Origin: Bacteroidetes bacterium UBA2664
GTDB lineage: Bacteria > Bacteroidota > Rhodothermia > Balneolales > Balneolaceae
DNA: 64,000 nt
NCBI GenBank assembly: GCA_002359315.1
Contig: DEMS01000006.1
Location: 1-64,000 of the forward strand
Direction: 5' to 3'
Part shown: positions 54,001 through 59,583 of the stretch, piece by piece
Layout of the letters: every line of letters starts with the position of its first letter
Position numbering within the stretch: the first letter of the stretch is position 1
Made by a program: the position numbers and the translations under genes
The notes under the pieces: model-generated
What the model was told of the DNA's origin: nothing
Database searches by the model: none
Seen by the model: only the letters and a program-made list of their open reading frames with translations

Positions 54001-55186
54001 CTGAATACAACTGTTTAAAATTATCAAGAATTTGTGCATCGTGCCTGGACCCTAAAAGCAAAACTCCCAAAACCTCATCATTATAGACAATTGGGATACC
54101 CATGGCCGAGTTCAATCCAACCTCTTTCGCGGCCTCTTTTCTGATAAATTTTTTGAGTTTTCCAATGCGATCCCATATCTCTGTTTTCTTACCCTTCCAA
54201 ACTGATCCCGGTAATCCAATCCCTTTTTTAAATACTTTTAACTCACTGCTCTTTTCATAAAAAACAGACGTCAAATCACTCTTCGGATAAGCGGTGGTTA
54301 AACTTAACAACCTATGATCTCGACTGGTTAACCAAATTTCTCCCAAATGGAACTCTCCGGTATCTACTACATATGCCAGTAGATCCTTCAGAGTTCTCTT
54401 CAAGACTTTCTCTTGACTAAAAATCTGCCGGATGTCAGCCAAGAATTTTTTTCTTTTTAAATCATTTTGCTGGCCGGTTACATCATGACTAACAATCATC
54501 ACACGAGTTTGGCCATCAAAATCAAACTTCTGGCCTGAAATATCCATTTCAACGATGGATCCATTTTTCTTGCGATGTCTATAGACTCCAAAACGAATAA
54601 TTCCTTCAGATGTCTTATACTTTTTGATTGCCTTCATTAATTCAGGAATATCACTTTCAATTCTCAATTCCTGAATTTTCATATTGAGAAATTCATCCTT
54701 TGAATACCCGTAATGATCAATGGCCGCCTGATTCACTTCCACTATTTGCAGTGTCTTCAGGTCATAAACATATTTCGGAACCGGACTTAGATCAAATAGG
54801 ATTTGATACATTTTGTCTGAGTCCTTTAACTCATCTTTTGGTTCAGTCCTCTCGGGAATGGTTTTGCCAACTACATAGAAAATTTTTTCTTTTGAATCCC
54901 AATTTACTGAACACTCTATGAGAATATCATGTCCGTCTTTATGAATATGCCGGATCTTTTTATTGGAAAGTTTCTCATCTGAACTCTCTTTTGAAGTAGC
55001 ATTTTCCCATTTTTTTACATCTTTTTCATGAACCAGTTCACTGTATAGCTTTCCTTTTAATTTAGAAGGAGAGAGGCCCAGAACCTCTTTTGATGCATTA
55101 TTAACCCATAAAATTTTCCCCTTTGCATCCAGAGCGCAGACCAAGTCCGTAGAATCTTCTACAATTTTTTTGAGCGTTTTTATCAT
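51032..55186 (-). CDS. Large cytoplasmic multi-PAS/GAF histidine kinase
   Basis: This 1384-residue protein has no membrane helix. Reading in order it has two PAS domains (about 1-245), a GAF (about 250-410, LLAYVVDTGEFHLGEIWL), then about six more PAS/PAC units to about 1145. PAS units near 550 (AKIGGWEVDLITDTVYWSPM) and near 800 (AKIGSWEMDLRQEGTDSMYW) look like duplicates. A HisKA follows with phospho-His1172 in TSHDLQEPL, and an HATPase with the N-box NLIGNAVKF (about 1282), DNGIGI (about 1317) and GTGMGLAIVK (about 1345). It starts at ATG 55186 and is the probable sensor for the Rcp1-type regulator downstream. Confidence 0.93.
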   Translation of the reverse strand: MIKTLKKIVEDSTDLVCALDAKGKILWVNNASKEVLGLSPSKLKGKLYSELVHEKDVKKWENATSKESSDEKLSNKKIRHIHKDGHDILIECSVNWDSKEKIFYVVGKTIPERTEPKDELKDSDKMYQILFDLSPVPKYVYDLKTLQIVEVNQAAIDHYGYSKDEFLNMKIQELRIESDIPELMKAIKKYKTSEGIIRFGVYRHRKKNGSIVEMDISGQKFDFDGQTRVMIVSHDVTGQQNDLKRKKFLADIRQIFSQEKVLKRTLKDLLAYVVDTGEFHLGEIWLTSRDHRLLSLTTAYPKSDLTSVFYEKSSELKVFKKGIGLPGSVWKGKKTEIWDRIGKLKKFIRKEAAKEVGLNSAMGIPIVYNDEVLGVLLLGSRHDAQILDNFKQLYSDLEAIIGSELKRKQLEEDYNQIFKTAPDIICIIDFESSFKRINPAGCKLLGYSEDELLNMPYEELVFPDDRMKFQTQIEEYSEGDTVTDFVHRVVTRSGDIVWLDWNLSKDREEGLSYGVAKNITEQNELQKLLDSATDLAKIGGWEVDLITDTVYWSPMTKRLHEVDQDYEPDLESALNFYRDDVRENVQNFVNRAIETGESFDFELPIITAKGHERWIKSIGKVEYKNNTPGRIIGSFQDIHDRKVTELRLQNISDNIPGAIFQYILHPDGTDRIAYLSKGAELLWGHSADECMENIDVIWNQTRNGGDFEKVQNSILRSAETMEPWYCQYRSMMPDGNLIWHEGHGRPRKLADGSIIWDSLIIDITDQKEMESLLARASKMAKIGSWEMDLRQEGTDSMYWSPMTRRILEVDESYNPSLSGGFEFYSEESKKEIETAVENLINRGEKFDLELLITTRKSQEKWIRCIGEGEYANNNLVKIYGSFQDITMRKTAELAAQKALIERNTILESISDAFFAVDLEWKVTYWNREAEELLDTKSSEIVGKNLWDVFPDAVELEFYTQYHRAMDTGETVSFETYYPGTEMWFEVSAYPSDSGLSVYFKDVTQRRISNEKIRQSNERFEKVAKATNDAIYDWNIEQNELFLGEGFNTLFGHDIKNETHSVDSWTKNLHPDDKEKALDEFNSALQNRNEFNLYSEYRYLKADGTYAYVINRGNITRDESGEAQRMVGAIADITQRKNYEESLQRLNENLEQHAKELAISNRELEQFAFVTSHDLQEPLRMISSFLTQLERKYGDQLDEKANKYIYFAVDGAKRMRQIILDLLDFSTIGKSVDLKEEVDINEIVDETCLLQRKAIEETGTDIVKENLPKILAQRAVIAQIFQNLIGNAVKFIHKEGSPKIVISASESEEEWTFSVKDNGIGIEEEYFDKIFTIFQKLHQNEQYEGTGMGLAIVKKSVENLGGSIWVESTPGEGSNFIFTIKKVKT

Positions 55187-55373
55187 ACTACTTGATCATA
55201 TATTCGAACTACACTAAGCCGGGCTACACTAAACAGGACTACTTTAAATTGATCTCTCTTGCAACATAATTAGCAACACAACACTTCAATAAATATTAAA
55301 TTATTTTAATATTTAGTTAAGATCTCAAAAATCCAATGTATAACCAACATATCTTTTCCGAAAAAAGCATCTA

Positions 55374-56075
55374 TCAGACTTTATGATTCATTTCCTGCTC
55401 AACTGCCTTCCAATTTGGCATTTTTTCAGATAAAATACTCTTAAAACGAGCATTATGGGATCTCTCTATTAAATGAGCTATTTCATGCAGTACCACATAA
55501 TCCAGAAAGTGGATCGGTTTTTTTGCCAATTCAAGACTCAGCCAGATACGTGCTGCGCGAGTGTTGCATGTCCCCCAGCGAGTTTTCATCTTTTTTACGT
55601 TCCACTCCTTTACTTTCACTCCAAGGCTACTTTCCCACTTTTCAATCAATGCAGGAATTCTCTTTTTAAGTTCTTTTCTGTACCACTCCCTCATTACTTT
55701 TTCACGGGCTACAACATCACTTCCGGGCCTGAGAGTCATGATGATTTCTCCACCTTGTAACTGGATAAACGGTTTCTGATTGGCAACCTTGATAACCATA
55801 GTGTAGGGTTCTCCAAATAAGAAATGCGTTTCACCCTGTTGATATTTCGGAACAATTCGTCTCGGGCGTGACTCAACTATTTGAAGGTGTTTTTTGATCC
55901 ATCCAACTCGTTTTGAAATAAATTCTTTTACCAACCGGGTAGAAATGTATTTCGGCATGGATACCCGCACCTTTCCGGAGGATCTATAAACTACCAAATT
56001 GATATTCTTGATATTTTTGCGAATCACATCCACCTTGATTCCGGAAAACTCCATTTGGAAAACGTCTCTGCTCAT
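55374..56075 (-). CDS. YgjP-like (DUF45/M48) metallopeptidase
   Basis: The 233-residue soluble protein has the YgjP/DUF45 layout: a beta-rich N-terminal part (about 1-130), then WGTCNTRAARIWLSLEL (about 167-183) and the zinc motif HEIAH at 197-201 with the third ligand His207 in SHNARF. This matches the SprT-like/wss-peptidase family, often linked with restriction or DNA-associated roles, but no partner is beside it here. It is separated by 187 bases from the kinase gene. Function not established. Confidence 0.9.
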   Translation of the reverse strand: MSRDVFQMEFSGIKVDVIRKNIKNINLVVYRSSGKVRVSMPKYISTRLVKEFISKRVGWIKKHLQIVESRPRRIVPKYQQGETHFLFGEPYTMVIKVANQKPFIQLQGGEIIMTLRPGSDVVAREKVMREWYRKELKKRIPALIEKWESSLGVKVKEWNVKKMKTRWGTCNTRAARIWLSLELAKKPIHFLDYVVLHEIAHLIERSHNARFKSILSEKMPNWKAVEQEMNHKV

Positions 56076-56276
56076 GAATTATTTTCTTATTCCAACATTG
56101 ACGGAGTATCGTGATTTGTTTTGAGATAAGAAAGTCTGATTTCTGAATGCGGTTCAGCATGAATGAAATGCAGAGTATTTTATATCTTCTTCATCTAAAA
56201 AACCTTAATTGTTCGCTGTGGGTGAATTATATTAAAATACTCTGCATTCCAATAATGCCTTTCTAAAATAATGTTT

Positions 56277-56312
56277 ATAAAAAAAGACAGACTCAATGAT
56301 TCATTGAGTCTG
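56277..56312 (-). terminator. Rho-independent terminator after the EF-hand gene
   Basis: A perfect inverted repeat CAGACTCAATGA / TCATTGAGTCTG at 56288-56312 (12-bp stem around a single central base) is followed on the minus strand by a run of seven T (TCTTTTTTTAT). It lies about 85 bases beyond the EF-hand stop; the heptamer array lies between. Confidence 0.88.
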
Positions 56313-56323
56313 CCCAAGTCTAT

Positions 56324-56380
56324 TTTTAGCTTTTAGCTTTTAGCTTTTAGCTTTTAGCTTTTAGCTTTTAGCTTTTAGCT
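56324..56380. repeat. Heptanucleotide tandem array TTTTAGC x 8
   Basis: Eight perfect copies of TTTTAGC on the plus strand (GCTAAAA on the minus strand), 57 bases with the trailing T. It lies in the 3' untranslated region of the EF-hand gene, before the terminator. Confidence 0.97.
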
Positions 56381-56397
56381 AAATATTCTGCTGCTTC

Positions 56398-56928
56398 TTA
56401 TATATCAAGATAATACTCATCAAATTGATTGAATTCAGATCTATTGATTAAGCCACTATCGTTTGTATCCCAATTATCAAAAACATAGTTGGCTAATTCA
56501 AACTCACTGATATAGTTATCTGAATCTAAATCAATATCAGTGAAATATGATGTTTCATATAATGAATCAAAATATTCCACGTATTCAACTTGACCGTCTC
56601 CATCTGAATCGACACTGACAATGTCATCATAAACAAGGTAATCTCTAAAGAAGTAATTATATCCGATTAACCACTCTTCATCAGACAGTAGCCTGTCACC
56701 ATCGGTATCCAGACCGGCGAAGCTTTCTTGAAAAAAGCCCTCTTCAAGTATACCATGTTCATTTTCAGGATTCCAAGCCTGAAAATATTCATCTACAAAC
56801 TTATCGACAAATTCATGGCGTTCAATGAGACCGTCATCATCTTGATCCCAATCCTCGAAGCTTGTGTTCTGTGCTAAAGCTGTACTGTTGATTAACACTC
56901 CAATTATAATTAAAAGTATATATTTCAT
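56398..56928 (-). CDS. Secreted EF-hand calcium-binding protein
   Basis: This 176-residue secreted protein has a signal peptide (MKYILLIIIGVLINSTALAQ) and about five EF-hand loops: DQDDDGLIERHEF, DTDGDRLLSDEEW, DSDGDGQVEYVEY, DLDSDNYISEFEL and DTNDSGLINRSEF. Each keeps Asp at positions 1, 3 and 5 of the loop or close substitutes. It is therefore likely a periplasmic or surface calcium-binding protein. A longer open frame from 56946 exists, but the start at 56928 gives the signal peptide directly. Partner unknown; it stands alone with its own terminator. Confidence 0.9.
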   Translation of the reverse strand: MKYILLIIIGVLINSTALAQNTSFEDWDQDDDGLIERHEFVDKFVDEYFQAWNPENEHGILEEGFFQESFAGLDTDGDRLLSDEEWLIGYNYFFRDYLVYDDIVSVDSDGDGQVEYVEYFDSLYETSYFTDIDLDSDNYISEFELANYVFDNWDTNDSGLINRSEFNQFDEYYLDI

Positions 56929-57237
56929 TATTTTTGCGTACTCCATAGCATTAACATTAATGATTTATATATTATAATTTAATTATTTATGTATATTTAT
57001 TAGAATATTTTCGATATACACAATTAATTACATTTTTTAACACGAATTCATTCATTTTTTAGATAATTAATTGAGAATTATTACAATTCCGCACAACCCA
57101 TGATGTGAAAGGTCGAACCGGCGCCGGAGTCAATAGTGAGCTTAAAATCAGAAAATTGACTGCTTCTCATTGATAAGTTGAAAACAAAAAAGCCCCACAA
57201 CATCATATCTCTATGCGTTGCAGGGCTTTCTATTGCG
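56929..57237. other. Intergenic AT-rich region and tRNA terminator
   Basis: About 310 bases, very AT-rich in the first part, presumably with the EF-hand promoter. The tRNA-Phe terminator lies at 57185-57229. No gene is supported; one short minus-strand frame is a shadow of the tRNA and its flank. Confidence 0.6.
57185..57229 (-). terminator. Terminator downstream of tRNA-Phe
   Basis: On the minus strand an AAAGCCCTGCAAC arm is followed by a 15- to 20-base loop and GTTGTGGGGCTTT, ending in TTTTTTGTTTT. The stem has small mismatches in its middle. It lies just beyond the tRNA 3' end and fits a Rho-independent terminator for the single tRNA gene. Confidence 0.8.
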
Positions 57238-57310
57238 TGGGACCGGGCGGAATCGAACCGCCGACACATGGATTTTCAGTCCATTGCTCTACCGACTGAG
57301 CTACAGTCCC
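57238..57310 (-). tRNA. tRNA-Phe (GAA)
   Basis: The minus-strand sequence folds as a 73-base tRNA. The acceptor arms are GGGACTG and CGGTCCC with discriminator A; the D arm holds AGCTCAGTCGGTAGAGC; the anticodon arm reads ATGGACTGAAAATCCAT with anticodon GAA; the T arm holds GGCGGTTCGATTCCGCC. The 3' CCA is not encoded, so it must be added by the CCA enzyme. A terminator follows. Confidence 0.98.
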
Positions 57311-57364
57311 TCACAGAAAAGTTAAGATAAGGGAATTTTGAGTTAAAAGTGAAAAGTTAAATGA

Positions 57365-57392
57365 GGCAGATGGCAGAGGGCAGAGGGCAGAA
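57365..57392. repeat. Heptamer array GGCAGAG x 4
   Basis: Four copies of the heptamer GGCAGAN (GGCAGAT, GGCAGAG, GGCAGAG, GGCAGAA). It is the inverted partner of the array at 57524-57551, about 131 bases away; the two could pair into a long stem. Confidence 0.9.
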
Positions 57393-57516
57393 GTCCCTCC
57401 GTTATTTCCTAAATGATTTAAAATATTATACTTACAACCTTAAAAATATTTTTATTTCCAATTTCTGACATCATAAACCAAACCCATTAAACCAACTCTT
57501 AAAACCCAGCCTCTTG

Positions 57517-59259
57517 TTAAAATCCTTCTGCCTTCTGCCCTCTGCCTTCTGCGTTAACATGAATATCCTTCAACCTCATCTGAATCGTTCTTCTCCCATT
57601 CCAATTGTTCTCCTCAAGCATATACGCAATATCAACTTTGTCTTGTTTACAGTTGCGCAATAACGGTTCATAATCGTGCATATTAAACCCAATCGCTTCA
57701 AACACGGCCGAACCGTTCTGTTTCACTCTCATTTTCAGATGGCCATTTCCGACAATCGTGGGAACACCTTGTATCGATACATCCCAGCTCACAAAAACCG
57801 GCTGACGGTTTTCCGGGCCGAATGGCTCAAACTGAGTTAATAACTTCAAAAATTTGGTGTTCACTTTTTTCAGGTCCAGAATAGCAGATATTTCCAATTC
57901 CGGCTTAAAATCATTCTCCGATAGCATCGCACAGGCAATATCATTGATCCTGTTTCGAAACTCATCCAAATGTTGAATGTCCATCGTTAATCCGGCCGCA
58001 AATTCATGCCCGCCAAACTGAACCAGAAGATCTTCGCACTCTTTTAACGCATCATAAATATTAAACCCTTTAATCGATCGCGCCGAGCCTTTGATCATGC
58101 CATCAACCGTACTCAACATGATTGCCGGACGGTAATGCGCATCAACCAACCGAGACGCAACGATTCCAATTACCCCTAAATGCCAATCCGGATGATGCAG
58201 AACCATTGCAGAAGTTTCACTCATGTCAAATTGGTTTTCCAGCATCTCCATGGCTTCATCCATTGTCTCAGAATCGGTACTTCTCCGTTTGATGTTGATT
58301 TCCTCCAATTGACGAGCATACCGGTCCGCAGTGATTGCATCTTCAGCGATCAGCAGCTGCACAGCGATTGTGGCATCGCCCATTCGTCCGGCAGCATTAA
58401 TCCTTGGGCCAATGGAAAAAACTATCTGTGATGTTGTAATAGAACCCGACTGGATATTGGTCAGGTCCAGCAGTGCTTTAATCCCCGGCCGGGGATCCAG
58501 ATTAATTTTCTTTAAACCAAGTCTCATCAACGTCCGGTTTTCATCGACAATCGGGACGATATCAGATGCGATCGATATAGCGACCAGGTCTAAAAATGCC
58601 TCCGGAAGGGTAGGCGGCAATCCCAGCTTTTGCACTGTCCCCTGAACCAGCTTAAACCCGACGCCGGCGCCGGATAATCCATCAAACGGATAGTTACAAT
58701 CCGGCCTTTTGGGATCTAAAACGGCAACTGCATCCGGGAGTGAACTGCCGACTGTGTGATGATCACAGATGATCAGATCCATCCCCTGTTCTTTTATATA
58801 TTTGGCTTCATCAATGGCAGTTATTCCACAATCTACTGAAACAATCAAGTCAGCTTTTTTTTGAATAGCAAAATGAATTCCATCTTCATTTATGCCATAA
58901 CCCTCTTTAAAACGATCCGGTATATAGTATTCCACATCCAGGCCAAAGCCTTTCAGAAAAAAATAGAGTATACTGACTGCGGTGGTCCCGTCTACATCAT
59001 AATCACCGTATATAACGACTTTCTCTCTGTTCCTGATTGCCGTGGAAAGTCGGCATGCCGCCGCCTCCATATCTTCCATTAAAAAAGGATCGTGAAGTTC
59101 TTCCTCTTCAGGCCTGAAGAATATTTTTGCCTGATCGAAGCTGGTGATACCCCGAAGCGTAAGCAGTTGAGCAATCTCCAGCGGGATATTGAGCTGCTCC
59201 TGCAACAAAGAGAGATCCTTCTCCTTCAGGGTGTTTGGATAGACCCATCGGTACGACAT
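57517..59259 (-). CDS. recJ: RecJ, single-strand-specific 5'-3' exonuclease
   Basis: RecJ degrades single-stranded DNA 5' to 3' in recombination and repair. The DHH phosphoesterase core is clear: GDYDVDG (85-91), then CDHH (165-168) and later SVDCGITA and SGAGVGFKLVQ. The DHHA1 part holds QFGGHEFAAGL. Length 580 is typical. The last dozen residues (after RLKDIHV) read NAEGRGQKAEGF and are encoded by the heptamer array 57524-57551, so the 3' end looks captured from repeat DNA. Confidence 0.97.
   Translation of the reverse strand: MSYRWVYPNTLKEKDLSLLQEQLNIPLEIAQLLTLRGITSFDQAKIFFRPEEEELHDPFLMEDMEAAACRLSTAIRNREKVVIYGDYDVDGTTAVSILYFFLKGFGLDVEYYIPDRFKEGYGINEDGIHFAIQKKADLIVSVDCGITAIDEAKYIKEQGMDLIICDHHTVGSSLPDAVAVLDPKRPDCNYPFDGLSGAGVGFKLVQGTVQKLGLPPTLPEAFLDLVAISIASDIVPIVDENRTLMRLGLKKINLDPRPGIKALLDLTNIQSGSITTSQIVFSIGPRINAAGRMGDATIAVQLLIAEDAITADRYARQLEEINIKRRSTDSETMDEAMEMLENQFDMSETSAMVLHHPDWHLGVIGIVASRLVDAHYRPAIMLSTVDGMIKGSARSIKGFNIYDALKECEDLLVQFGGHEFAAGLTMDIQHLDEFRNRINDIACAMLSENDFKPELEISAILDLKKVNTKFLKLLTQFEPFGPENRQPVFVSWDVSIQGVPTIVGNGHLKMRVKQNGSAVFEAIGFNMHDYEPLLRNCKQDKVDIAYMLEENNWNGRRTIQMRLKDIHVNAEGRGQKAEGF
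57524..57551. repeat. Heptamer array CCTTCTG x 4 inside recJ's 3' end
   Basis: Four copies (CCTTCTG, CCTTCTG, CCCTCTG, CCTTCTG) on the plus strand. On the minus strand it encodes RecJ's final residues before the TAA. It is inverted relative to 57365-57392. Confidence 0.92.
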
Positions 59260-59583
59260 ATTTTATGTTCCGTTTTATTATCATTTAAGAGGTAAGGGGG
59301 TATCACCCCGCACAAACCAACATCAATAAATATATTTATCCGGATTTATTCCGAATACCGGATTCTTATCAAAGAATAAATCCACTTCCTGAATTTCATT
59401 CTTTCAAAATGCCGTAACTCTCATGGGATTATAGCCTATTCCTATTATACAAATTTTCCTGATTCTATAAAGGTTTCATCGGAAAATCTTGAGGGATGAT
59501 CCGTATTATTCCGGCATCATTAACTGTGGCTGATCTGACGCAATTTGATTTTCAGCTTGACAATTCCTCAATTTCAAGAGCTC
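59260..59583. other. Intergenic region between recJ and the gluzincin gene
   Basis: About 320 bases upstream of recJ and downstream of the large minus-strand gene. Mostly AT-rich with no open frame of note. A weak imperfect inverted repeat AGCTTGA / TCAAGAGCT lies at about 59555-59583 near the large gene's 3' end, but it lacks a clear U-run on the minus strand. Confidence 0.5.

Larger units (their letters stand above)
56076..56397. other. Intergenic region with terminator and heptamer array
   Basis: About 320 bases between the metallopeptidase and the EF-hand gene, with no supported gene. Bases 56277-56312 hold a strong terminator on the minus strand and 56324-56380 a heptamer array. The rest is AT-rich. 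Confidence 0.7.

Noticed and set aside
57081..57269. 62-codon minus-strand open frame
   Set aside because: It overlaps the tRNA-Phe gene and its terminator.
59555..59583. Terminator after the gluzincin gene
   Set aside because: The inverted repeat is imperfect and lacks a U-run on the minus strand.
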